64,000 bases of DNA from RGIG3178 sp942492795. Its GTDB lineage: Bacteria; Bacillota; Clostridia; Christensenellales; QAND01. The stretch is from assembly GCA_942492795.1 (NCBI GenBank), contig OW818639.1:2418001-2482000 (forward strand), written 5' to 3'. Of this stretch, positions 52,260 through 61,290 are shown one piece after another. The translations under genes were made by a program, and so were the position numbers. Numbering within the stretch: position 1 is the first letter of the stretch; each line of letters starts with the position of its first letter. Under the pieces are notes generated by a model. That model did not search any database, had not been told where the DNA came from, and worked only from the letters and a program-made list of their open reading frames with translations.

Positions 52260-53147
52260 TTATTCTTTGGCTTGCGCTGCAATATCGTCCAGCCCGGCTT
52301 GATAATAATCGAGTTGTGTGCGGATGGCGAATCCGCTGGATGTGTACAACGTAAATGCGCTTTTGTTGCTGCTGTCCACTTCCAAAAGGATTTCCTTTTG
52401 CTGGTCTTTGAGTCTGTCGATGATATCGTACAGAAACGCTCTGCCATATCCGTTGCCCCGGTGCTTGAGCGCGACGCCGAACCCGTAAAGGAAGTATTCC
52501 TTCTCCGTCTGGCGCACGCTGCAAACGCCAATGGTCTTCCCCGATAAAACTGCGCAATAATAGCGGACATTGGGATCGTGAAAGGATTTATACGTCAGCG
52601 AATCCGAAATGGCAGAATCCTCAAAAATGTTGCCGGAAAGGGCCGCTATTTCCTTCAAATCGCACTGTTCCATCTGCCGGACTGCGATTCCATCATGCGG
52701 TGACTGCTGCTTTACATTGTTGCCGCTATAGACCAAAAGGTATTCCGTATGTTCCAGCGCGACAGGCCACCGTTCTATCATGGCTTTGGCGTCTGCACTC
52801 CTGTATTCATGAACCAGGATCACCGTTTCATAGCCGTAGGAACGCAAAGTATCGACCGCATCCATTAGCATCCGTTTGAAATGTCCCTGCCTTCGGAATT
52901 GCGGCAATACATACGCCGAAATTTCCGCCGTGAGCTTCATCGGCGCAAAGACAGTTAGGACGCCCAACAGGATGGCGTCTTCGTACAGCAGGTAAAAACA
53001 GGGCATATCGTCGTAAAAATTCAATGTGTTTTCCAAAAACAACGAAGCTTTGATGCCGTCATGCTTCTGGCATAACTGCTGCAGACTTTGGACATCCTTC
53101 GTCTGCTGGTCGGTCAATCGATTCGCGGCAAGCAATGTTGATGGCAT
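52260..53147 (-). CDS. Double-GNAT acetyltransferase, paralogue 1
   Basis: A 295-residue protein with two GNAT-like halves. The first (about 20-135) has LLGVLTVFAPMKLTAEI and YVLPQFRRQGHFKRML; the second (about 150-295) has KTIGVCSVRQTEKEYFLYGFGVALKHRGNGYGRAF with the RGNGYGR acetyl-CoA loop and the C-terminal ALYTSSGFA-like tail. Only the second loop looks fully canonical. Substrate unknown. A closely related gene lies 5.5 kb away at 58641-59534. Start ATG follows GGTGACAAT. Confidence 0.85.
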   Translation of the reverse strand: MPSTLLAANRLTDQQTKDVQSLQQLCQKHDGIKASLFLENTLNFYDDMPCFYLLYEDAILLGVLTVFAPMKLTAEISAYVLPQFRRQGHFKRMLMDAVDTLRSYGYETVILVHEYRSADAKAMIERWPVALEHTEYLLVYSGNNVKQQSPHDGIAVRQMEQCDLKEIAALSGNIFEDSAISDSLTYKSFHDPNVRYYCAVLSGKTIGVCSVRQTEKEYFLYGFGVALKHRGNGYGRAFLYDIIDRLKDQQKEILLEVDSSNKSAFTLYTSSGFAIRTQLDYYQAGLDDIAAQAKE

Positions 53148-53288
53148 ATTGTCACCGGCTTTGCATTTATATGTGTCTTGTCATCTTTATTCTATCAAGA
53201 CGGCAATCGGATGTCGAGTATTTTCGACACAATTCGCACAACGTCGATTCTTCGGTTGCATCCCATAGATGCGCAGCAGTTTATTGTA

Positions 53289-54290
53289 CTAAAAGACACG
53301 CTTTGCGGATCTGTAGTTTTTGACCCAATAGCCGGACGATATGTCGGCAACGACCACTTTGCCCTTTCCGGATGAACAATGAATCATCTTTCCACTGCCC
53401 AGATAGATGCCCGTATGTCCCACTTTTTTGCTGCCGGACACACCAAAAAACAGGATGTCCCCCGCTTTGAGATTGGATTTCGATATCGTTTTCCACCGAT
53501 CAACACCGCTGAACCCGGCGGCGCTCAGCCTGCCGATGTTCACGCCGCACTGTTTGAGACAATAGTAGACAAAGCCGGAACAATCAAACGAGTCGGGGCC
53601 TTCGTTGCCTGAAACGTATTTTCTGCCAAGCTGAGACTGCGCCGTTGCCAGGAACGCCGACACGCTTTTGGAAACGGAAGCAGACGTGCCAACGGCGAGC
53701 GTCGCGGACTTTGCTTTGCCGGAATAGAGCAATCCCAAGGTGCGTTCTCCCGCTATGCCGTCCGTATGAAGGCCGTTTCTCTTTTGAAAAGATTTGATCG
53801 CGTCAACAGTTGCAGAGCCATAATACCCAGTAGCGGATGCCGAAAAATAGTGCAGCGCTTTGAGGCGTCGCTGCAGTGCGGCAACGACTGTACCGCTGTT
53901 TCCCTGTTCTATGATGTATTTTTTGGCGCTGCCGGAATACAGAAGTTCCAGCGTTTGCGCGGAGGCTATCCCGTCGATGACGAGGTTGTTCGTCCGCTGA
54001 AACAGCTTGACGGATTCCGTGGTAACCGACCCGTAATAACCCGTTGCTTCATCGTTTTCAAAGTATTGAAGCTGCATCAAGCGCAGCTGGAGATTCTTCA
54101 CATTCTCGTCCGAATCGCCCGGGTTCAACGCAACAACGCCGGTTTGCGCCTGATCATTCGCCGATAGCGCTGCTGGATCAGGGCTTGCCGTATTCAAAGG
54201 TGTACGGCGCGAAATCGGCTTGCATCCGGAAACAAAAGCGATGCAGACGATGGCTGCCAATACAATCGATATTGTCCTTTTGTATAGCAT
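53289..54290 (-). CDS. NlpC/P60 lipoprotein with two peptidoglycan-binding repeats
   Basis: A roughly 333-residue cell-wall hydrolase. A lipoprotein signal peptide ends at FVSGC (lipobox). Two PG_binding_1 repeats follow (about 55-120 and 130-190: LQYFENDEATGYYGSVT and LHYFSASATGYYGSAT). The C-terminal NlpC/P60 domain (about 220-333) has the catalytic Cys in DSFDCSGFVYYC, His in KVGHTGIYLG and a third residue in MIHCSSG. It probably cleaves D-Glu-type cross-peptides. ATG at 54288-54290 follows AGAGAGGATGGCGTCGG; the frame extends further but without a signal. Confidence 0.9.
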   Translation of the reverse strand: MLYKRTISIVLAAIVCIAFVSGCKPISRRTPLNTASPDPAALSANDQAQTGVVALNPGDSDENVKNLQLRLMQLQYFENDEATGYYGSVTTESVKLFQRTNNLVIDGIASAQTLELLYSGSAKKYIIEQGNSGTVVAALQRRLKALHYFSASATGYYGSATVDAIKSFQKRNGLHTDGIAGERTLGLLYSGKAKSATLAVGTSASVSKSVSAFLATAQSQLGRKYVSGNEGPDSFDCSGFVYYCLKQCGVNIGRLSAAGFSGVDRWKTISKSNLKAGDILFFGVSGSKKVGHTGIYLGSGKMIHCSSGKGKVVVADISSGYWVKNYRSAKRVF

Positions 54291-54478
54291 CCGACGCCAT
54301 CCTCTCTGCAATGCGCTGAAAATGCCAATCAAGCATGGAACTCCCCGAGTTTGGTACTTGGAATTATTTCCATCGGATCCGCTTTCATACGCAGACTTGT
54401 TTTGCCGGCTTGGCGAAAGCCATTTTGCACGGTTGCGGCTTTCGCCCAAAGGAGGATGATTCAGCGCGCTAAAGATGC

Positions 54479-54484
54479 TATACT
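54479..54484 (+). promoter_or_regulatory. Extended -10 element of the lctD-lctB-lctC-like operon
   Basis: TGCTATACT: a TG-extended -10 hexamer 39 bases upstream of the first start codon; the -35 is weak. Confidence 0.45.
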
Positions 54485-54522
54485 ATGCACTGTACTTTTC
54501 TGATTCGGTTCGGAGGGATTTT

Positions 54523-56100
54523 ATGGATCTGATAAGGCCGTTGACCAATGACTATACCTCCTACCTGCGCGACGAATCGCGCAGGGTAGGCACAGCACAG
54601 AGTATATCTTTTCCGCATTCCGAGACGGAAATATGCCGGATTCTCGACTTCTGCTTTCAAAAGGATATCCCCGTCACCGTGCAGGGTGCGCGGACCGGTC
54701 TTGCGGGCGCCGCATCCCCCAACGGCGGGCATATCCTGAATCTTTCGCGCATGAACCGCGTGCTCGGATGCCGCTTTGACGGACAAAGATTCTATCTTTC
54801 GGTGGAGCCGGGCTTGCCCTTGTCGGAACTGCGCAAAATGGTAGCGCGCCGCCGCTTTGACACCACAGGATGGACGCAAGAATCCGTCGATGCGCTTGGT
54901 CTGTTATGCCACGCGCCGGAGCAGTTCTTTCCGCCCGATCCTACCGAAACCACGGCTTTGCTCGGCGGAATGGCGGCTTGCAACGCATCAGGCGCGCGCA
55001 GCTATCTGTATGGCGCAACGCGCGGCTATATCCACCAATTGACCGTTCTGTTGATGGACGGACGGAAGATAACGCTTACGCGCGGATTGGAGAAAGCCGT
55101 CGGGCGCAAGCTGACGATCAAGCCCGAACAGGGCGAGGCGATCACGGTCGATCTTCCAACGTACCGAATGCCACAGACGAAAAATACTTCCGGCTATTAC
55201 GCCGAAGATGATATGGACGCGATCGATCTGTTCATCGGCTCCGACGGCACGCTGGGCACAATCAGCGAGATCGAGCTGATGCTCTGCCCTCTCCCGCCTT
55301 GTATTTGGGGCGTGATGTGCCTGTTTGAAACGCAGGATCAATCCGTCGCCTTTGTGGAAAAGCTGCGCAGCTGCGACGACGATGTGGCATCGCTGGAGTT
55401 TTTCGACAGCTATGCTTTGGATGTGCTGCGCGACCAGCGAAAATCACACGCCGCATTTTCAAGCCTGCCAGATCTTGCACCCTGGATCGAAGCCGCCATC
55501 TATGTGGAGATACATTGTATCAGCGAGGAAGTTGCGATCACGCGGCTGAAGACCATCGGCGATGTGCTTGGTTGCGCCGGATGCGGCAGCGAAAACACCT
55601 GGGTCGCGCGCAACGCCTCCGACCTCGACAAGCTGATGTTCTTTCGCCACGCGGTGCCCGAGAGCGTAAACCTCCTGATTGACAAGCGCAAACAGAAGGA
55701 CCCCGACATCACCAAGCTTGGCTCGGACATGGCGGTTCCGGATGAATATTTGAGCATTATCATGGATTACTATACGAAAAGTGTTCAGGAATATGGGTTG
55801 CAGTCAGCGACATGGGGGCATATCGGCGACAACCACCTGCACGTCAACATACTGCCCAATAGCATGGATGAATACCGTCAGGGCAAAGCGTTGTTTTTGG
55901 ACTTTGCCAAAAAGGTCACGGCGCTTGGCGGCTCGGTTTCTTCCGAACACGGCGTGGGCAAGCTCAAGGCGGACTTTCTGCCCATCATGTATACCGATGA
56001 ACAGCTGGAGCAGATGCGAAATCTCAAATGGCAGTTCGACCGCAAAGGCCTGTTGGGCGCCGGCAATATGTTTGAGCCGAAGAAGGGGGAAACGCTATGA
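54523..56100 (+). CDS. lctD: FAD-linked lactate dehydrogenase-type oxidase (GlcD/LctD-like)
   Basis: A 525-residue FAD-binding protein of the GlcD/D-lactate dehydrogenase family. The PP-loop GARTGLAGAASPNGG binds FAD; later motifs are GGMAACNASGARSYLYG, FIGSDGTLGTISEIELM and, near the C-terminus, WGHIGDNHLHVN and GGSVSSEHGVGKLK. It is followed at a 4-base overlap by EtfB and EtfA genes, the arrangement of the Acetobacterium lactate dehydrogenase complex (LctBCD). The substrate could be lactate or another 2-hydroxy acid. ATG follows GGAGGGATTTT. Confidence 0.88.
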   Translation: MDLIRPLTNDYTSYLRDESRRVGTAQSISFPHSETEICRILDFCFQKDIPVTVQGARTGLAGAASPNGGHILNLSRMNRVLGCRFDGQRFYLSVEPGLPLSELRKMVARRRFDTTGWTQESVDALGLLCHAPEQFFPPDPTETTALLGGMAACNASGARSYLYGATRGYIHQLTVLLMDGRKITLTRGLEKAVGRKLTIKPEQGEAITVDLPTYRMPQTKNTSGYYAEDDMDAIDLFIGSDGTLGTISEIELMLCPLPPCIWGVMCLFETQDQSVAFVEKLRSCDDDVASLEFFDSYALDVLRDQRKSHAAFSSLPDLAPWIEAAIYVEIHCISEEVAITRLKTIGDVLGCAGCGSENTWVARNASDLDKLMFFRHAVPESVNLLIDKRKQKDPDITKLGSDMAVPDEYLSIIMDYYTKSVQEYGLQSATWGHIGDNHLHVNILPNSMDEYRQGKALFLDFAKKVTALGGSVSSEHGVGKLKADFLPIMYTDEQLEQMRNLKWQFDRKGLLGAGNMFEPKKGETL

Positions 56101-56897
56101 ACATCATCGTTTGTGTCAAACAGGTTCCCTCCACCACCGAAGTTCGCATGGACCCCGTTACCCACACCATCCTTCGCGACGGACGGCAGTCGGTGATAAA
56201 CCCGTTCGACAGCACAGCGGTCGAATTGGCGGTGCAGCTTAAAGAGGAGCACGGCGGCACCGTTACGGCTTTGAGCATGGGCATCCCCGCCACGGAAGCG
56301 CTGCTTCGCGATGCCATCGCCCGCGGCGCGGACAAAGCCGTGCTTTTGACGGACAGGCGGTTTGCGGGTGCTGATACGCTGGCGACCTCATATACCCTAT
56401 CCTTGGGTGTTGCCGCGATAGGCAACTACGATTGTATCCTGTGCGGCAAGATGGCGGTGGACGGCGATACCGCGCAAATCGGCCCGGAACTTGCCGAACA
56501 GCTTGGTCTGCCGCATGTGACGGATGTCTGCGCCATCTATGAAGTCAAAGACGATCATCTCGTCGTGCTTCAGAAGACGGACGAAGGGCTTCGCATCATT
56601 CGCATCGCGCTGCCCTGCGTGCTGACGGTGGTGCGCGATATCGCAGTCGTCCGGTATCCTTCGATCAAAGGCATACTACACAGCCAGTCTGCCGATGTGC
56701 GGATTTTGAATGCGGATGCGTTGTGTGCGGATGCGAATAGAACCGGGCTTGCGGGCTCGCCAACGCAGGTGGTGTCCACCTATGTTCCGGAAAATATAAA
56801 AAGAACCGAGTTCCTCAACGGTACCGCGGAGCAGCTTGCCGGGTCGCTATTAAAACTCATTGAGTCACTGGGAGGACAAGCGCATGATTCGCATTGA
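56097..56897 (+). CDS. lctB: Electron transfer flavoprotein beta subunit (LctB-like)
   Basis: A 266-residue EtfB. The N-terminal IIVCVKQVPST and the VDGDTAQIGPELAEQLGLPHVTDV segment (nucleotide site and the beta-signature) are typical. Its start ATGA overlaps the oxidase stop. In bifurcating Etf pairs this subunit binds the FAD that splits or joins electron pairs; here the context suggests confurcation of NADH or ferredoxin electrons with a 2-hydroxy-acid dehydrogenase. Bifurcating residues cannot be verified from sequence reading alone. Confidence 0.9.
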   Translation: MNIIVCVKQVPSTTEVRMDPVTHTILRDGRQSVINPFDSTAVELAVQLKEEHGGTVTALSMGIPATEALLRDAIARGADKAVLLTDRRFAGADTLATSYTLSLGVAAIGNYDCILCGKMAVDGDTAQIGPELAEQLGLPHVTDVCAIYEVKDDHLVVLQKTDEGLRIIRIALPCVLTVVRDIAVVRYPSIKGILHSQSADVRILNADALCADANRTGLAGSPTQVVSTYVPENIKRTEFLNGTAEQLAGSLLKLIESLGGQAHDSH

Positions 56898-58029
56898 CGC
56901 TTCAACCTGTATCGGCTGCGCACAGTGCGTCAGTTCCTGTTCTGTCGAAGCGCTTGCCATGGAAAACGGCATCGCGGTATTGATGGATGGCTGCACGAAC
57001 TGCGGCATGTGCATTTCAAGCTGCCCCGCAGGTGCGATCTCGGTTGACACGCAGAGCACTTCCGATACACGGCACAAGGGTATCCTTGTGGTTGTACAGA
57101 CACAGCAAAACACCGCTGTGGATATTTCCCTTGCGCTCTGCCAAAAGGCGCAGGAACTCAGCCGCGGCGAAACGCCGGTATACGCCGCCCTGTTCGACCC
57201 GAACGCGGACGCATTCTCCCAGAAATTGATCGACAGCGGCGCGGACATCGTGCTTGCGTGCACCGACGCGCGCATCGCTGAGCCGGACGACGGGCTGTAT
57301 GCGGATACGCTGACTGCCATCATTCAAACCTATAAGCCCGCCATCGTTCTGTTCGGCGCGACGTCGTTTGGCAGATCGTTGGCGCCGCGGCTGGCCGCCC
57401 GCCTTCAGACGGGTCTTACAGCGGATTGCACCGAATTGTCCATCGACGAAAACGGTCTGCTTTGCCAGACGCGACCGGCGTTCGGCGGCAACCTGATGGC
57501 TACCATCGTCACGCCCAATGCCCGCCCGCAGATGGCGACAGTCCGACCCGGCATTTTTCCGGCAACGCCGCCGCAAAAAACGCGGACAGGCCAGGTTATA
57601 ACCATCGATATCCCATCCGACGCAAAACCGTTGTATCGCGTTTTGAGCAATGATAAGAGGCCGCCCGCCAGAGGATTGCGCGATGCGGACATCATCGTGA
57701 CAGCCGGGCGCGGCATCGGCGGCATTAAAAACATGCAGCTGGTATATGCGTTTGCAAATCGCATCGGCGCGATGGTCGCGGTCACCCGTCCGCTGGTAGA
57801 CGCGGGCTTCGGCGAAGCGCATCAGCAGATCGGCCAGACAGGCACTTCCGTTTCGCCCCGGATTCTGATCACGTTGGGCGTTTCCGGCGCGATTCAGCAC
57901 CTCGCCGGCATCGGGGGCGCAAAGACAATCATTGCGATCAACAGCGACCCCGAAGCGCCGGTCTTTTGTGTTGCCGATTACGCGATCGTCGGCGATTGCG
58001 TGGAAATACTCAAAAATATTCTGGGATAA
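56884..58029 (+). CDS. lctC: EtfA with N-terminal two-cluster ferredoxin domain (LctC-like)
   Basis: A 381-residue protein. Residues 1-60 are a two-[4Fe-4S] ferredoxin: CIGCAQCVSSCSVEA and CTNCGMCISSCPAGA. The rest is an EtfA, with the C-terminal FAD motif GRGIGGIKNMQLVYAFANR and QIGQTGTSVSPRILITLGVSGAIQH. LctC of Acetobacterium and other bifurcating EtfA proteins have such ferredoxin extensions. ATG at 56884 follows GGGAGGACAAGCGC and overlaps etfB by 14 bases. It is the last gene before a terminator. Confidence 0.92.
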   Translation: MIRIDASTCIGCAQCVSSCSVEALAMENGIAVLMDGCTNCGMCISSCPAGAISVDTQSTSDTRHKGILVVVQTQQNTAVDISLALCQKAQELSRGETPVYAALFDPNADAFSQKLIDSGADIVLACTDARIAEPDDGLYADTLTAIIQTYKPAIVLFGATSFGRSLAPRLAARLQTGLTADCTELSIDENGLLCQTRPAFGGNLMATIVTPNARPQMATVRPGIFPATPPQKTRTGQVITIDIPSDAKPLYRVLSNDKRPPARGLRDADIIVTAGRGIGGIKNMQLVYAFANRIGAMVAVTRPLVDAGFGEAHQQIGQTGTSVSPRILITLGVSGAIQHLAGIGGAKTIIAINSDPEAPVFCVADYAIVGDCVEILKNILG

Positions 58030-58080
58030 ATGCGAAGATAAACGAATCTTGTTTTGAAGGAAGCAAAGCTGCCAAACGTA

Positions 58081-58107
58081 AAAAAGCCTTTTTCAAAGGC
58101 TTTTTTT
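58081..58107 (+). terminator. Terminator of the lct-like operon
   Basis: AAAAAGCCTTT-TTCA-AAGGCTTTTTTT: short stem and a run of seven T residues, 52 bases after lctC. Confidence 0.85.
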
Positions 58108-58152
58108 GTATTATCATATACATTAGCAAGTTTATGTATAGGAGGAATGGTT

Positions 58153-58605
58153 TTGGATATCCACAACTGGAACCGCCTGTCCCAAGATTGTGTCGAAATG
58201 TATGCGAAGGGCGTTACCACGGCATTTTTAGGCCGCGCCGCGAAAAGCCAGAAATTCTATGTGAATATCGATACGCTGCCACCTGGCACGTTCAGCGCCA
58301 AGTACCACGCGCACTCCAAGCAGGAGGAATTCTTTATCGTTTTGAGCGGCAGCGGTATCCTGCGCATGAACGGGGAGGATATCCTTGTAAAGGTCGGGGA
58401 TTTTATCTTCAAAAAGTGCGGCGATATCCATCAGTTTTTCAATTCCGGCACGGCGCCGCTTCAAATCCTCGACATCGGAACGAACGAATCGGGAGACGTC
58501 TGCACCTATCCCGATGAAGACGTCGTATTGCTTCGGGACGAAAGATGCGCGTTTTCCAAACAAGACATGCTGCAGAATTGGTCGTCCGACCCGAACGAGG
58601 TTTAA
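58153..58605 (+). CDS. Cupin-domain protein
   Basis: A 150-residue cupin. The metal motif is AKYHAHSKQEEFFIVLSG (His, His, Glu) and the second motif DIHQFFNSG provides a later His. The C-terminal tail with CTYPDEDVVLLRD is typical of uncharacterised metal-dependent cupins. The preferred start is TTG at 58153, seven bases after AGGAGG; ATG at 58147 overlaps the site. It follows the lct-like operon terminator and could be partly read-through. Function unknown. Confidence 0.8.
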   Translation: MDIHNWNRLSQDCVEMYAKGVTTAFLGRAAKSQKFYVNIDTLPPGTFSAKYHAHSKQEEFFIVLSGSGILRMNGEDILVKVGDFIFKKCGDIHQFFNSGTAPLQILDIGTNESGDVCTYPDEDVVLLRDERCAFSKQDMLQNWSSDPNEV

Positions 58606-58640
58606 GGCGCATCCCCTGGTTTGTTAACGCACTGCCTTTT

Positions 58641-59534
58641 TTACGTTTCACGAAAGCTGGCAATCAGTTCTTTTAGGTCGCTCTGATAATAGTCGAATTG
58701 CGTTTGGATCGAAAAGCCGCTGGTTTTATACAGATGGAACGCCCGCTGGTTGTTGCTATCCACTTCCAGATGAATGTCCCTGTCAAAGCTGCGGACGGAT
58801 TCGATGACATAGTATAGAAAAGCGCGACCCAGCCCCTTGTTCTGACGCTTTGGCGAAATGCCGAAACCGAAAATGTACAGGTCGCTCTGTTGAAGCCGCA
58901 CGCTGCAAACGCCGATGATTTCCCCATCAGAGGATGCGCAGAAGCTGAGCACATTGGGATCCGAAAAGGATTTTTGAATCTTGGATTCCATATCGGCGGG
59001 TGGATCGCCGAATGTTTCAACGGACAGAACCGCGATGCCAGAAAGGTCGCTCTTTTCCACCTTTCGCATGCAAACAGACTTGCTTTGTTGCAACGCAGGC
59101 TTTGCGTTTTCACCGTGATACGCCATAAAATATTCCGCATGCTCCCACTGTACAGGCCAGCGCTCGATCATGGTTTTTGCGTCTGTGCTTTTGCTTTCGT
59201 GGACAAAGAGCACGGTTTTGATCCCATAACGTTGCATGGTACCTGCGGCTTCGCAAAGCAGTTTCTTAAAAAGGCCTTGCAGTCGGACTTCCGGCTTTAC
59301 GCAGGCTGAAATTTCAGCCAGTGTCTGCATCGGGGCGAACATGCACAAAAATCCCTGCAGCATATCCTTTTGATACAGCAGAAAGAAGCAGGGCATTTCA
59401 GGTTGGAAGTTGACGCTGTTTTCCAAGAAAAATGTTCCGCTCGTGCCGTCATGGGCGTTGCATTGTACTTGTAGCTCCCGCACGGCCTGAATCTGATTTT
59501 CGGACAACCGGTTCGTTGCGATGATGGTTGGCAT
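58641..59534 (-). CDS. Double-GNAT acetyltransferase, paralogue 2
   Basis: A 297-residue paralogue of the protein at 52260-53147 with the same two-half layout; shared blocks include FLEN-x-NF, MPCF-LLY, TMIERWPV and SIQTQFDYYQSDL near the end. The second half has EIIGVCSVRLQQSDLYIFGFG and KRQNKGLGRAFLYY as acetyl-CoA loop. ATG at 59532-59534 follows ACGGAGCGGCGG. It is monocistronic. The pair most likely arose by duplication followed by divergence in substrate use. Confidence 0.85.
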   Translation of the reverse strand: MPTIIATNRLSENQIQAVRELQVQCNAHDGTSGTFFLENSVNFQPEMPCFFLLYQKDMLQGFLCMFAPMQTLAEISACVKPEVRLQGLFKKLLCEAAGTMQRYGIKTVLFVHESKSTDAKTMIERWPVQWEHAEYFMAYHGENAKPALQQSKSVCMRKVEKSDLSGIAVLSVETFGDPPADMESKIQKSFSDPNVLSFCASSDGEIIGVCSVRLQQSDLYIFGFGISPKRQNKGLGRAFLYYVIESVRSFDRDIHLEVDSNNQRAFHLYKTSGFSIQTQFDYYQSDLKELIASFRET

Positions 59535-59663
59535 CCGCCGCTCCGTTTCTATTATTGTTGGTTTTTGTTTTATTGTAATGTTTGGCAAACGAATTGTCGA
59601 GCATGGATGTCTCTTGTGTTTGTTCCAGCAACGCCACATATTCGCGACAGGCACAATCCGGCA

Positions 59664-59708
59664 GCAAGACAAAGCCGCGAAAACCTTTTTGGTATCGCGG
59701 CTTTTATT
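59664..59708 (-). terminator. Terminator downstream of hisF
   Basis: AGCCGCGA/TCGCGGCT stem; the minus-strand tail is TTTGTCTTG, and a T-rich run also exists on the other strand. Confidence 0.65.
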
Positions 59709-59734
59709 GTTTATTGATTCTTACATTAAAAGCG

Positions 59735-60514
59735 TTATGCCAAATCCCCCAGCCCGTCCAGGCGTACCGGGATGCCCTTTTGTGCCAGATAGCGTTTCAG
59801 ATCGATGATCTTCATCAGGTTGAAATGGAACAGCGACGCTGCCAAAAGAGCGTCCGCCCCCGCCTGTGCCGCCTCAACGAAATGTTCCATCGTACCGCCG
59901 CCGCCCGAGGCGATCAACGGCACGCGCGCCGTGCGGCTGACTTCCTTTAAGATTTTCGTGTCGAAGCCCTGCATGGAGCCGTCGGCGTCCATGGATGTCA
60001 ACAGTATCTCCCCGGCGCCCCGGTTCTGCATCTCTTCCACCCATGCAAGCGCGTCAAGCCCGGTGTTCTCGCGCCCGCCGTAGATGTAGACGTCCCACCC
60101 GTCACGTTCTTTACTTTTCTTAACGTCCACCGATACGACGATGCACTGGCTGCCGAAACGGTCCGCCGCCCTGTTTACGAAGTCCGGCTGTTTGACTGCG
60201 GCGGTGTTGATGGTCACCTTGTCGGCACCCCGGCGCAAAACGTTTTTGATGATTTCCAGATCCGATATGCCGCCGCCCACGGTAAAGGGTATAAAAACCT
60301 GCTCCGCCGTCTTTTCCACAACGTCGTACATCGTGTCGCGCCGTTCATGGGATGCGTTGATATCCAGCAGCATCAGTTCATCCGCGCCCATCGATCCGTA
60401 GCGCTTGGCGGCCTCGACAGGGTCGCCCGCGTCGCGGATATTTTCAAACTGGACGCCCTTGACCACGCGCCCGTCGCGCATATCCATGCATGGGATGATG
60501 CGCTTTGTCAGCAT
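59735..60514 (-). CDS. hisF: Imidazole glycerol phosphate synthase subunit HisF
   Basis: A 259-residue cyclase barrel that joins ammonia from HisH with PRFAR, releasing imidazole glycerol phosphate and AICAR. Catalytic Asp11 in CMDMRDGRVVKG and Asp130-type in VVSVDVKK are present, as is GGGISDLEIIKN. It overlaps hisH by 7 bases. No other his genes are in the window. The neighbouring divergent pur operon consumes or recycles the AICAR product. Confidence 0.97.
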   Translation of the reverse strand: MLTKRIIPCMDMRDGRVVKGVQFENIRDAGDPVEAAKRYGSMGADELMLLDINASHERRDTMYDVVEKTAEQVFIPFTVGGGISDLEIIKNVLRRGADKVTINTAAVKQPDFVNRAADRFGSQCIVVSVDVKKSKERDGWDVYIYGGRENTGLDALAWVEEMQNRGAGEILLTSMDADGSMQGFDTKILKEVSRTARVPLIASGGGGTMEHFVEAAQAGADALLAASLFHFNLMKIIDLKRYLAQKGIPVRLDGLGDLA

Positions 60515-61128
60515 GACGCCACCCCCTTATAATCCAAGAAATTGCGAAGCATCTTCAATCCGTTGTCCCCGCTCTTCTCGGGATGGAACTGTGTTGCGAA
60601 TACGTTGTTTTGCTGTACGGCACAGGTAAACGCTTTGCCGTATTCGGTAACGCCCGCGGTAAACGCTTCCTCCGTGGGCAGATAACAATAACTGTGCACG
60701 AAATAGACCGAAAATTCATTCGGCAAACCGGCAAAGAAAACGCTGTTGCGGTTTTGTACCGTGTTCCAGCCCATGTGCGGTATCTTTTGTCCCGGCGCTT
60801 CCATCAGCGTGATGCCGCCCGGGAACAGGCCGATCCCTTCAGACCTTCCGCCCTCTTCGCTGTATTCGAACAATAGCTGCATGCCAAGGCAGATGCCCAA
60901 AAGCGGCTTGCCAGCTTTTGCTGCATTTTGAATGGGCTCTACAAGGCGCAACCGTTTCAATTCCGCCATTGCGTCCATGAACGCACCCACGCCGGGCAAT
61001 AGGATGCGGTCGGCGCTTTTGATCTCGTCGCCGTCCCCGCTCAATACGCTCTGTTCCCCAAGATATAACAGGGCTTTCTGCACGCTGTGCAGGTTGCCCA
61101 TGCCGTAATCCACAATTACCGTTTTCAT
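60508..61128 (-). CDS. hisH: Imidazole glycerol phosphate synthase glutaminase HisH
   Basis: A 206-residue class I glutaminase, partner of HisF. The nucleophile Cys is in GICLGMQLLFE, and the His/Glu pair in TQFHPEKSG. It begins VDYGMGNLHSVQKAL (oxyanion strand region). It leads a two-gene hisHF transcript from a promoter at 61153-61181. Start follows GGGAGGGATAACT. Confidence 0.97.
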   Translation of the reverse strand: MKTVIVDYGMGNLHSVQKALLYLGEQSVLSGDGDEIKSADRILLPGVGAFMDAMAELKRLRLVEPIQNAAKAGKPLLGICLGMQLLFEYSEEGGRSEGIGLFPGGITLMEAPGQKIPHMGWNTVQNRNSVFFAGLPNEFSVYFVHSYCYLPTEEAFTAGVTEYGKAFTCAVQQNNVFATQFHPEKSGDNGLKMLRNFLDYKGVASC

Positions 61129-61152
61129 AGTTATCCCTCCCGGCTATTTCGC

Positions 61153-61181
61153 ATTTTAGCATACTACTATGATAAAGTAAA
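61153..61181 (-). promoter_or_regulatory. Predicted hisHF promoter
   Basis: Minus strand TTTACT (61181-61176), a 17-base spacer ending TGC and TAAAAT (61158-61153). Confidence 0.55.
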
Positions 61182-61254
61182 TCATCCGGCTTGTTTTCTT
61201 TCCGAAATCCGCCATATTATGAAATTTGGCATGGAAAATTGACCGCGCATGGAC

Positions 61255-61260
61255 TATAAT
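61255..61260 (+). promoter_or_regulatory. Candidate -10 of purA
   Basis: A consensus TATAAT, 144 bases before the start. The -35 is not clear at normal spacing. Confidence 0.4.
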
Positions 61261-61290
61261 ATTTTTATTGAAATATTGACGTGACATCCA

